NCBI GenBank assembly: GCA_023954255.1
Contig: JAMLIH010000010.1
Span: 1-64,000 of the forward strand
Reading direction: 5' to 3'
DNA length: 64,000 nt
From: Phyllobacteriaceae bacterium
Lineage (GTDB): Bacteria > Pseudomonadota > Alphaproteobacteria > Rhizobiales > Rhizobiaceae
Shown: piece after piece, positions 1 to 8,700 of the stretch
Layout: each line of letters begins with the position of its first letter
Position numbering within the stretch: the first letter of the stretch is position 1
Made by a program: the position numbers and the translations under genes
The notes under the pieces: generated by a model
What the model was told of the DNA's origin: nothing
What the model saw: the letters and a program-made list of their open reading frames with translations, nothing else
The model's database searches: none

Positions 1-61
1 ATCTTGATCCTCACTCTAAAATTATGGATCTGAAACAACAGGTTAACAAGCCTTTTAACTC

Positions 62-361
62 TCAAAACCCTTGAAACACCATGTCCAGTGCGTTGGTGAT
101 TTCGTCGAAACGGTCAGCGAGGTTGGCGACCGGCTTTCCTAGTACCGACATGGGAACAGCGGCGAGATACTGGGTTGCCATCACATGAGACTCGCCGTTG
201 ATGGAAAAGACCGGGTTGAGGCGGTCTGCCGGTGCTGGTGCCTGCGCCAGTGGCAACACGGGCACAACCACCCTCGTGTTCAACCCGTCCAGCAGGTCCG
301 CCTGAACGTCGATGACGTAGCCTTTGCCGCCCGGTGCCGGGTAGACATCGTACTTTGCCAT
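62..361 (-). CDS. ccdB: CcdB-family type II toxin
   Basis: A 99-residue protein close to the usual CcdB length of about 101. The start (MAKYDVYPAPGG) and the conserved core (VVVPVLPL, then residues resembling the ALDMVF segment) fit the CcdB fold, whose known role is poisoning DNA gyrase. It follows ccdA on the same strand with a one-base overlap (TGATG), so the two are translationally coupled. The C-terminus reads FQGF. In E. coli CcdB the last three residues are Trp-Gly-Ile and the Trp contacts gyrase; here that position appears to be Gln, so gyrase poisoning may be altered. The family call is firm; activity is inference. Confidence 0.88.
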   Translation of the reverse strand: MAKYDVYPAPGGKGYVIDVQADLLDGLNTRVVVPVLPLAQAPAPADRLNPVFSINGESHVMATQYLAAVPMSVLGKPVANLADRFDEITNALDMVFQGF

Positions 362-594
362 CAGAACTGCCGGAAACGTTCAAGCGGCAGGCCGTTTTCA
401 TCAACCCACTGGTTGGCGCTTGAAACTGCTGCGGCATTGTCCCGCTTCCATGCCTCTTCCTTTGCCGCAGTCACTGCCTTGCGCAGGCCCGCTTCTGCGG
501 CCTGAGACAGGTTTACGTTCATGGAGCGGGCCTGTGCCAGCAGTTCAGAGTCCAGCGTCAGATTGGTTGGCTTTTTTGTCGCGGGCTGTGGCAT
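361..594 (-). CDS. ccdA: CcdA-family antitoxin
   Basis: A 77-residue antitoxin. The N-terminal half (TNLTLDSELLAQARSMNVNLSQ) is a ribbon-helix-helix DNA-binding segment. The C-terminal half carries the CcdA toxin-binding pattern (WKRDN, then SSANQWVDENGLPL, ending ERFRQF). I chose the ATG at 594 because GGAACTC lies about eight bases upstream; the same frame is open to 645, but that would run through the palindromic operator. CcdA-CcdB complexes normally repress their own operon, and the palindrome at 633-650 is well placed for this. Confidence 0.88.
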   Translation of the reverse strand: MPQPATKKPTNLTLDSELLAQARSMNVNLSQAAEAGLRKAVTAAKEEAWKRDNAAAVSSANQWVDENGLPLERFRQF

Positions 595-632
595 GATGAG
601 TTCCATCAAATGACGTATTGTTGAGTCTTGAC

Positions 633-658
633 GATATATGCGCATATATCATGCGCAT
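633..658. promoter_or_regulatory. Palindromic operator between ccdA and the SDR gene
   Basis: Positions 633-650 form a perfect 18-bp palindrome (GATATATGC then GCATATATC), followed at once by a second 8-bp palindrome ATGCGCAT (651-658). The sites lie 39 bases upstream of the ccdA start and 30 bases upstream of the divergent SDR start. A ribbon-helix-helix autorepressor site for CcdA is the simplest reading; it could also affect the SDR gene. Confidence 0.6.
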
Positions 659-688
659 GGTTATGTGTGCAAATCTGACCGGGCAGTT

Positions 689-1414
689 ATGACCAATCTC
701 CTCATCACCGGCGCGTCGCGCGGCATCGGTTTCGAACTGGCGCAGCAGGCGCTGACCATGGGCTGGCGGGTGTTCGGCTCGGTCAGAAGCCGGGAGGACG
801 CGTTCCGGGTACTGGGCGAACTCGGGCTTTCGGAGAGCGGCCGGGATTTGCGGATGGCCGAAGAGGGCCTGCCGGGGTTCACGCCGCTGATCTTCGACGT
901 GACCGATCATGCCGCCGTGCGCGCGGCGGCAGAAGGGCTCGATGTGTCCATCGATATCCTGATCAACAATGCCGGCATCATCGGGCGGAAGCCGCAATCG
1001 ACGCTGGAGATGGATTTTGACGGTTTTGCAGAAACGCTTGCCGTCAACACGCTGGCGCCGCTGGCGGTCGTCCAGGCCTTTCTGCCCCATCTGAAGCGTT
1101 CCCGCAGCCCGCGTATCGTCAACATTTCGTCCCGGATGGGTTCGATGAGCCATCAGGCCTCCGACCGTATCGCCTATCGTGCCTCCAAGGCGGCGGTGAA
1201 CAAGATAAGCCAGGGGCTGGCGACCGATCTGCGGGCAGAGGGCATCGCCGTCATCGCCATGCATCCGGGCTGGGTACAGACCGACATGGGCGGGGCGGGT
1301 GCGGACATCTCGCCGGAGGAAAGTGCCGCCGGCATTCTGGCGGTCGCCGACAATCTGTCCCTTGCCCAGACCGGCAGCTTCATAAACTACGACGGTTCGC
1401 TGCTGCCCTGGTAA
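689..1414 (+). CDS. SDR family NAD(P)-dependent oxidoreductase
   Basis: A 241-residue classical short-chain dehydrogenase. The nucleotide-binding motif TGASRGIG is at residues 7-14, INNAGIIG follows in the middle, a Ser lies in VNISSRMGS, and the catalytic YRASK matches YxxxK. The frame is open from 638, but an ATG there would sit inside the ccdA operator and add 17 residues not typical of the family, so 689 is preferred. The substrate cannot be inferred. It stands alone, divergent from ccdAB. Confidence 0.88.
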   Translation: MTNLLITGASRGIGFELAQQALTMGWRVFGSVRSREDAFRVLGELGLSESGRDLRMAEEGLPGFTPLIFDVTDHAAVRAAAEGLDVSIDILINNAGIIGRKPQSTLEMDFDGFAETLAVNTLAPLAVVQAFLPHLKRSRSPRIVNISSRMGSMSHQASDRIAYRASKAAVNKISQGLATDLRAEGIAVIAMHPGWVQTDMGGAGADISPEESAAGILAVADNLSLAQTGSFINYDGSLLPW

Positions 1415-1628
1415 AGCGCCCGCATAAGCGCTTTTGGTGCCGGTTTTCGCCAGTTCAAACGGGCGTTTTGCCCCTCCCGGCAGGGAAATTACAGCTGAAT
1501 TTCCCGCTCCTGCATTCCTTGCGCGAAGCTTGCAGTGCCGCAACCAGGTGCGAAATTGCGGCACTTATCCCCAAAGTTGAGTCTTTTGGGCAACAGTTGT
1601 GTCCATTACAGCAAAATCGGCACTGCAA

Positions 1629-1660
1629 TAGGTAAGATTTCGTATCCAAAATCTTACCTA
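1629..1660. promoter_or_regulatory. Perfect 12-bp inverted repeat upstream of the DUF11 locus
   Basis: TAGGTAAGATTT (1629-1640) is repeated inverted as AAATCTTACCTA (1649-1660) around an 8-base spacer. It ends 43 bases before the first DUF11 gene and is not followed by a T-run, so an operator or 5'-leader hairpin is likelier than a terminator. A near-match to the CtrA pattern, TTAA-N7-TCAA, follows at 1676-1690. Confidence 0.5.
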
Positions 1661-1703
1661 ACCCCCTCGAATCATTTAACGTTTCGTCAAGCAAGGGGGT
1701 ACA

Positions 1704-4349
1704 ATGCGGCGGATTCTGCCGAGTTGTAGACGTCGAATCGTGTCCTCTCATGTTAGGAGAGCCGGTTCGAGAGCGTTGGCTGGTGCCTTGGCGCTGGCCC
1801 GTTTGCTGTTTGCTGTTCTGGCCGAGAGCCGGCGAATCCCCCCCCTGCTGATGATACTGGCCTGCCATGCGTGGCTGGCGACAGCCGCTCATGCCGGCGA
1901 TTTCACCATGAATCTGGGAACCAATCCCAACTGGCCGGCCAACAGCACCGGGCCGGTCAACTTCACGATGACCGACCAGTACGGCTTCCGGCTGAACGGC
2001 ACGGCGAGCATTGCGCGTATCGGTGGTTCGGCGGTTTCGGGTTTCCCGGATGAAACCAATGCTTTCGGAACATCCACCAGCATCGGCGTCGCGTGGGATG
2101 CGGCTTCCGGCTCCAGCGGTGTCGGCGAGTCCACCAACACGGCAACGCTTTCCTTCAGTTCCGGCGGCAGTCCGTTTACCGTAAACGCGCTCTCCTTCAT
2201 CGTCAGCGACATCGATCCGACCGACAACAACGATCCCGCCGACAGGTGCGATTTCGTCACCCTGACGGGCAATGCCGGCAATCCGACACTGTCCTACGTT
2301 TCGGGCAATGCCTCTGCCCGCTCGGTCCGGATCGGTCCTGCAACCGGTTCGGGCTCCACCGGCGCGCTGGCCGCCAACCAGGCCCAGTGTATCTACAATA
2401 TCGGCACCACCGCCTCGAACACATCGAACGCCGATGACAACGGATCGATACTGGCGGTCTGGCCGTCAGGCACGTCCACGGCCACGGTGCGCTATGATGA
2501 ATCGATCGAGAACGTCTACGGCGTGACGAACCGGGATGCGGCTGGCCGCGGCATCGGTATCTGGGCTGCAACCGCCATTGTCGTCGACCAGTCCATCTCG
2601 CTCAGCAAGAGCGCTGGCACCAGCACCTTCACCGGATCGGGCCAGACGATCACCTACACCTATGTGGTGACCAATACCGGCCGCCTGCCGATCAATACCT
2701 CGCAGGATATCGTCATCAACGACGACAAGATCGGCCAGTTCACCTGCGGCACGATTTCCTCGGATGTTCCGGTCGGGGGGACGATCAGTTGTACGGCAAA
2801 CTACACGACGACCGCAGGCGACGTCTCGGCTGCCTTCGTCACCAACAACGCCGTGGCTGGCGTGGGCACGCCGGGCCAGTCGTTCGCTACACGACTGCAG
2901 TCGAACAGCGACAGCGAAACGGTCACCTATTCGCCTCCGGCGGTCAACCTGACCTGCCCGGTGGGCTCGACGGCAACCGGCTCGGGCTATGCATCGGGCG
3001 GTTCGGGCAATTTTCTAGAGGAGGTGTTCTGGTTCGACTGGAATTGCGGCGGCACTACCGATTTCGGTGCCGGCTCGACGGTCACGAAAACCTGGTCGCT
3101 GCCCAATGGCACATCGGTTACGGCAACGCTCACCGGCATCACCCAGTCGATCTCCACCTATTCCTCGGGCGGCTATGTCGGCGACGTGTTCCCGTCGGTC
3201 TACTCCGGGGTCAATCCGGTCGGTCTGATAAACACCTACAACGCGCAGGACCCGTCCTACACGATCACGTTTGCAGCCACACACAACGGCACCCCGGTTT
3301 CGCTCGACTTCGTGGCTGCGGATGTCGAGGAAACGAGCGCCGGCGAGAGCCTCGCCATATCCACCAGTGCCGGTTCGTTCGAACTCATCGAGCAGGTTGG
3401 CAGTCTTTCGGTTTCCGGGGCGGGGACAGGATCGGTTTCGATTACCGGCGCCGGCGGTACCGCGCTGGTAAGTTCCTACGGCAGTCCAACATTCAACGTT
3501 TCGCTGACAGCGGGCGGCAAGCAGGCGTTTGGCTACGGGGTGCGCCTCAAGCGCGATTTCTCCGATGCGCCGACGGCAGGCTATGGCGGTGGCGACCACC
3601 GGCGCATTGGCAACTGGCTGATCGGCGCTGCGGCAACGACCGAGGCCGCGGATTACAACGATCCCAACGCTGCAGGCGACGCCGATGACGGCGTTTCGAT
3701 CCCCGCCATGGTGCAGGGCATGCCGGCAACCATTCCGGTCACGGTATCGGGCTCGGGCGGTATTCTACAGGCCTGGATCGACTGGAATGGGGATAATTCC
3801 TTTGGCGGAGCCGGTGAGCAGATCGCTGCAGATGTCCAGGATGGCGGCGCCGGTGACAATGACGGAACCGTCAACGGGACGATCGAGCTTGCGGTAACGG
3901 TGCCGCCAACAGCGGTCATCACGCAGACCTTTGCCCGGTTCCGGTGGTCCACGTCTTCGGGCCTGGCTTCCAGCGGATCGGCCGGAGATGGCGAGATCGA
4001 GGATTACGCGCTCACCGTGACCGCCGGAAACCCGTCGCTGACGGTAACAAAGTCCGCCAGCGACACGGTCAACGTCTCGGTGGGCCAGGTCATCACCTAC
4101 ACCTACACGATTACCAACACCGGCAATCAGACCATATCCGCGATCAAGCTTTCCGACAGCCATGACGGCAGTGGCCCGGCGCCTGCGCCGGATCCCGACA
4201 CTGCCACCCTTACCGACAACGCACCAACAGGGGATTCCAACAACGATACCACCGGCGACGGTGAATGGGATGCACTCGCCCCGGGCGACGTGCTGACCGT
4301 CACCGGCACCTACACCGTAACCCAGACAGACATGGATACACTGCAATGA
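1704..4349 (+). CDS. Secreted DUF11/GEVED repeat protein (protein 1 of the DUF11 locus)
   Basis: An 881-residue protein with a long N-terminal export signal ending near residues 50-65 (hydrophobic MILACHAWLATAAHA before GDFTMNLG). Residues about 65-290 form a cap-like domain I do not recognise (contains VSDIDPTDNNDPADRCDF). Residues about 295-410 are a DUF11/TIGR01451-type Ig-like domain (ITYTYVVTNTGRLPIN). A unique region of about 230 residues follows, then a GEVED-type domain at about 633-772 (LQAWIDWNGDNSFGGAGEQI, ending GEIEDYALTV), then a last DUF11 domain at about 776-881. That domain stops at TYTVTQTDMDTLQ, lacking the usual closing strand. The start is supported by AAGGGGG eight bases upstream. 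It is first of four co-directional genes. Confidence 0.82.
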   Translation: MRRILPSCRRRIVSSHVRRAGSRALAGALALARLLFAVLAESRRIPPLLMILACHAWLATAAHAGDFTMNLGTNPNWPANSTGPVNFTMTDQYGFRLNGTASIARIGGSAVSGFPDETNAFGTSTSIGVAWDAASGSSGVGESTNTATLSFSSGGSPFTVNALSFIVSDIDPTDNNDPADRCDFVTLTGNAGNPTLSYVSGNASARSVRIGPATGSGSTGALAANQAQCIYNIGTTASNTSNADDNGSILAVWPSGTSTATVRYDESIENVYGVTNRDAAGRGIGIWAATAIVVDQSISLSKSAGTSTFTGSGQTITYTYVVTNTGRLPINTSQDIVINDDKIGQFTCGTISSDVPVGGTISCTANYTTTAGDVSAAFVTNNAVAGVGTPGQSFATRLQSNSDSETVTYSPPAVNLTCPVGSTATGSGYASGGSGNFLEEVFWFDWNCGGTTDFGAGSTVTKTWSLPNGTSVTATLTGITQSISTYSSGGYVGDVFPSVYSGVNPVGLINTYNAQDPSYTITFAATHNGTPVSLDFVAADVEETSAGESLAISTSAGSFELIEQVGSLSVSGAGTGSVSITGAGGTALVSSYGSPTFNVSLTAGGKQAFGYGVRLKRDFSDAPTAGYGGGDHRRIGNWLIGAAATTEAADYNDPNAAGDADDGVSIPAMVQGMPATIPVTVSGSGGILQAWIDWNGDNSFGGAGEQIAADVQDGGAGDNDGTVNGTIELAVTVPPTAVITQTFARFRWSTSSGLASSGSAGDGEIEDYALTVTAGNPSLTVTKSASDTVNVSVGQVITYTYTITNTGNQTISAIKLSDSHDGSGPAPAPDPDTATLTDNAPTGDSNNDTTGDGEWDALAPGDVLTVTGTYTVTQTDMDTLQ

Positions 4350-4618
4350 CCCAAATCAGAAAACACAGCTCAACAACCCGCAACGGCATCCTCGGCGCGA
4401 CGCAAAACGGTGCGCGCAGTACCGCCTTCCATGCGGGAGACCGCGCCGCGCCATCGGAAGATTTTTCCAGAACGATCCGAAGTTACTGCATGCGGGTGGT
4501 TTCGCCGCCATTCGGTTTCCTGGCTGCGGTCCGACGAAGGGGACTGCAGCCCGTGCTTGGGGGGGCACTTTTCAAGGCGCCAGGCACAACCAGGAATTTC
4601 AATCCAGGAAACGGAACA
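4350..4618 (+). promoter_or_regulatory. Structured 269-bp leader between DUF11 genes 1 and 2
   Basis: No gene is seen here. A strong hairpin is present: GGCTGCGGTCC (4522-4532), an 8-base loop, GGACTGCAGCC (4541-4551), 11 pairs with one G-U-type mismatch. GTGC and GCAC flanking a G-run, then TTTT, follow at about 4552-4574. It could be an attenuator, a weak terminator with partial readthrough, or an mRNA processing site that sets the protein 1 to protein 2 ratio. It matches no riboswitch I know. Confidence 0.35.
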
Positions 4619-5635
4619 ATGTCAAAGAAACCTGACAACACCATCATCAAACCGCCGGCTGCCAGACAACTGGCAGCTTGTCTGGCGATCTTCACGCTGG
4701 CCCTGCCGGCGGCAGTGACACCGGCATACGCGGTCATCTCGAATACGGTCACCGTAATGGGTACCGCGCCGGGTGGGACTCCGGATGCGGTGACCGATCA
4801 GGCAACGGAGAATGTCGACGTTGACGACGCGGCACCAGTGCTGGCCGTTACCAAGGTGGCGACCATCGGTGGCTCTCCGGTTGACGGCACCACAGACGAT
4901 GCCGCAGCCGGGACCGTCATCACCTACACCTATACGGTCACCAACACCGGCAATGTCGGTGTGACCAATGTCTCGCTCAGTGATGATCACGGTACCGATG
5001 CGGATGGCTCGTTGACGACCATCACGCTGGGGTCGCTGACGGCTGATGGCGTCGGGGAACCTTCGGCCGATGACAGCCTGGACAATGACTGGGATTATCT
5101 GGCGCCCGGCGACCAGGTTTCCTGGACGGCGGGCTATACCGTTACCCAGGTCGACATCAACACCCAGAGCGCCAATGGCGATGGCACCCTCAACAACACG
5201 GTAACGGCCTCCGGCGGATATGAAGACTCCGACGGCAATGCGGCTACCGTGCAGGGCACTGCGTCCGAGGCCGTCGATCTCGAGAATGTCAATGCGTCGC
5301 TGGTAATGGCCAAGGCCGCTACGGTCGGGGGCTCGCCGGTTGACGGCTCGACCGACGATGTAGCTGTAGGGACCACCATCACCTACACCTACACGATTAC
5401 CAACAACGGTAACGTGCCGATCTCCGACATCACGCTCAACGACGTGTTCAACGGCTCGGGGGCGTTCACTCAGCCTAACCCGGATGTCAGCGTCGCATCG
5501 CTTACCAACAATTCGGGCGGCGGTTCCTCGGACGCGCCGGGTGACAGCACCTGGGATGTTCTGGCGCCGCTCGACGTACTGACGATCGTCACCACCTATG
5601 TGGTGACGCAGTCTGACGTCGATAACCTGCAGTAA
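4619..5635 (+). CDS. Secreted two-domain DUF11 protein (protein 2 of the DUF11 locus)
   Basis: A 338-residue protein. The ATG at 4619 has AGGAAACGGA just upstream and opens a clear signal peptide, with predicted cleavage after PAYA at residue 38. The mature protein starts VISNTVTVMG, which corresponds to the last strand of a DUF11 domain, not to its beginning. One full DUF11 domain follows (VITYTYTVTNTGNVGVTNV to TLNNTVTASGG), then a second (TITYTYTITNNGNVPIS) that stops at VVTQSDVDNLQ without a closing strand. It is therefore open at both ends: a free strand at the N-terminus and an incomplete domain at the C-terminus. The frame is open upstream to 4265, but that stretch has no domain similarity. 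Confidence 0.82.
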   Translation: MSKKPDNTIIKPPAARQLAACLAIFTLALPAAVTPAYAVISNTVTVMGTAPGGTPDAVTDQATENVDVDDAAPVLAVTKVATIGGSPVDGTTDDAAAGTVITYTYTVTNTGNVGVTNVSLSDDHGTDADGSLTTITLGSLTADGVGEPSADDSLDNDWDYLAPGDQVSWTAGYTVTQVDINTQSANGDGTLNNTVTASGGYEDSDGNAATVQGTASEAVDLENVNASLVMAKAATVGGSPVDGSTDDVAVGTTITYTYTITNNGNVPISDITLNDVFNGSGAFTQPNPDVSVASLTNNSGGGSSDAPGDSTWDVLAPLDVLTIVTTYVVTQSDVDNLQ

Positions 5636-5705
5636 GCGCAGCCTGAACTGAAACGAAGGTGAGGGCGGCGTGACGCATCGCTGGCAGCGACAAGGGAGAA
5701 CGGGC

Positions 5706-8700
5706 ATGGCCCGCTGGAGACGCAGATCTCCGGCGACGCTGATGCTTGCCATTCTCCTGTCGCTTGCCCAGGTGCAGTTCGCCCTTGCCGCAATCGTGAA
5801 TACCGTCACGGTGACCGGACAGTTCGGTGGCAGCCCGATTACCGCATCGGATTCTGCAAGTGTCGATGTCGAGGATGCCGTACCCGGCTGGAACGTGGTC
5901 AAGACCGGCATCCTCAATGACGATGACGGGACGCCCGGCATCTCTGCGGGGGATACCGTCAGCTATGAAATCACGGCGGAGAATACCGGCAATGTGACAC
6001 TAACCGGCGTCTCCGCCAGCGATCCGTTCGTCGCGCTGACTTTCGATGCCGCCAGCGATCCCAATTCGAACGGGACGCTGGATGTCGGTGAGACCTGGCG
6101 CTGGACCGGCAGTTACACCCTTCAGCAGGGCGATCTCGATACGGCGGGCGGCGGCGACAACGACCTCGACAACACGGCCACGGTTTCGAGCGATCAGCTT
6201 CCCGACGCCATTGTCAGCGAGGAAGTGCCGATTGTAGCGACTGCGGAACTGACCATCGTCAAGGCAGGCACGCTCAACGACGATGACGGGACGGCGGGTC
6301 AGTCCGCCGGCGATACCGTGGACTACACGGTAACGGTGCAGAATACCGGCAACATCACCGTCAGCGGCGTGGCAGTTGCCGACCCGCTGGTGACGCTTGC
6401 CTTCGACGGCAACGATGCCGGCAGCGACGGGATCATCACCCCCGGCGAAACCTGGACCTATACCGGCAGCTATGTGCTGACCCAGGCCGACCTCGACAGC
6501 AATGGCGGCGGAGACGGCAATCTCGACAACACGGTTACCGTTTCGAGCGCTGAACTTGCCGATCAGACGGCGAGCCATTCGATCCCGCTTGCTCCGGCTC
6601 CCGGTATCTCAATTGCCAAAAGCGCCGACATCACCGGCGTTTCCGCCCCGGGCGATGATGTGGTCTACACGATCACGGCGACCAATACCGGCAATGTCAC
6701 CCTTTCCAATGTGGTGGTGACCGATACGGTGACCACGCCGAACACGATCACCTGCGCCACACTCGCGCCGCAGGCGGCTTGCGTGCTGACCGGCAACTAC
6801 ACCGTGACCGCAGCCGACTACATCAATGGCGGCGTGACCAACACCGCCGATGTCACGAGCGAAGAAGGCGAGAACGACAGCACCACCATCACCACGCCGC
6901 TGACGGCTTCACCCGGACTGACCGTTTCCAAGGCTGTTGCTCCGGCAAGCGTTTCGGCGGCGGGTGCAGCACTCGCCTACACGGTGACGATCGAGAACAC
7001 GGGCAACGTGCCGCTGACCGGCGTCGATGTCTCCGATCCGATGATCGCGCTGGACTGCGGCAGCGGCAGCGCAACGATTGCCACGCTTGCCGTCGGTGCC
7101 ACCCAAACCTGTACGGCCAGCTACACAGTGACCCAGGCCGACATGGATGGATCGAGCACGCTGAGCAACACGGTTACGGTAACCGACGACGGCACCTATT
7201 CGATCAACGAGACGGCCAGCGCCAATGTGGCGGTGGTGCAGACGCCAGGCATGACGGTGAGCAAGTCGGGCACGCTCAACGACGACGATGGCGTTGCCGG
7301 TGTCAGCGCAGGCGATACCATCGCCTATACCGTGTCGGTCGAGAACACCGGCAATGTTTCGCTGACCGGCGTGACGCCGGCAGACCCGCTGGTTACACTG
7401 TCGCTCGACAGTGGCGATACCGACAGCGACAGTGAACTCGATCCCGGCGAGACCTGGCTGTTCACCGGCGCCTATCCGCTGACCCAGGCAGACATCGACA
7501 GCGATGGCGGCGGGGATGGCAACATCGAAAACACGGTGACGGTTTCAAGCGACCAGACACCGGACGGAAATGCCAACAGCGATGTGCCGCTCAACATCAA
7601 CCCGGCGATGGAAGTTGCCAAGACGGCGGTGCTCAACGACGATGACGGCAATCCCGGCCTGACGGCAGGCGATACCATCGACTATACGGTGACCGTCACC
7701 AATACCGGCAATATCCGGCTTACCAATGTCGCGGTCAGCGATCCCTATGTGACGCTTGCGCTGCAATCGGGCGATACGAACAGCGATAACCGGCTGGATG
7801 TCGGCGAGATCTGGACCTATGGCGGCACCACCATCGTCACCCAGAGCGATCTCGACACGCTGGGCGGCGGCGATGGCGATATCGACAATACGGCGACGGT
7901 TACCTCCGACCAGCTGCCGCCGCAAACGGCCGATCACGAACTGCCAATTGCGCCGGTTTCCGCGCTCGAAATCAAGAAGACGGCAACGGTGCCGGTTCAG
8001 CAGTTCCCCACCGTCTTCAGCTACGATTACCAGCTTACGGTGCGCAACACCGGCGCGGTGACCCAGACCGGCATCCGCATTTCCGACGATGTTGCGGCAG
8101 CGGTTGCGCCCGCCGTGCTGATCGGCACCCCATCGGCGGTGGTGAGCGGTTTTGCCGGCAGCGGCGGGATCAATGGCGGCTATGACGGCTCTTCCGACAC
8201 CCAGTTGCTGGTCGGCGATGTCCAGCTAGCACCGGGGGACATCGCGCTCGTCACCATTTCCGTTACCATCGATACAGGCGCCCGGTCGATCTCCGGCCTC
8301 AATACCGCCTTCACCACCTCCGGCCAGATTTCCGTTCCGGTCGCTTCGGACGACCCGACACAGACGCCGGGCGATCCTTCCGACACCAATCCCACCCCTG
8401 ACAGCGTTCCCGATAGCGACGGGGATGGCGGGATTGATGGTGACGAGGATGACACGGCCGACCGCGACGGGGATGGCGATGCCAACGAGGTCGACTACGA
8501 TCCGACCGGCTATTTCTACTGCCAGGCGGACGGGCGCATTCTCTCCGGCGGCCTCATCACGGTTGAAAACCTCACTGCAGGCGGCAGCCAGACCGGGCTT
8601 GGCGCCAGCAACGGCATCGTCATCCTCCGTGATGGCAGCGACGGCAGCTACCAGTTCCATGCGACGCAGCCCGGCACCTATCAGCTGAGCTACACGCTGC

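Noticed and set aside
4265..4618. Upstream extension of DUF11 protein 2
   Set aside because: The extension overlaps the end of gene 1 in another frame and lacks domain similarity, while ATG 4619 has a ribosome-binding site and opens a signal peptide.
4350..4618. Cyclic-di-GMP or other known riboswitch in the DUF11 leader
   Set aside because: The hairpins do not show the conserved core of the riboswitch classes I can recall.
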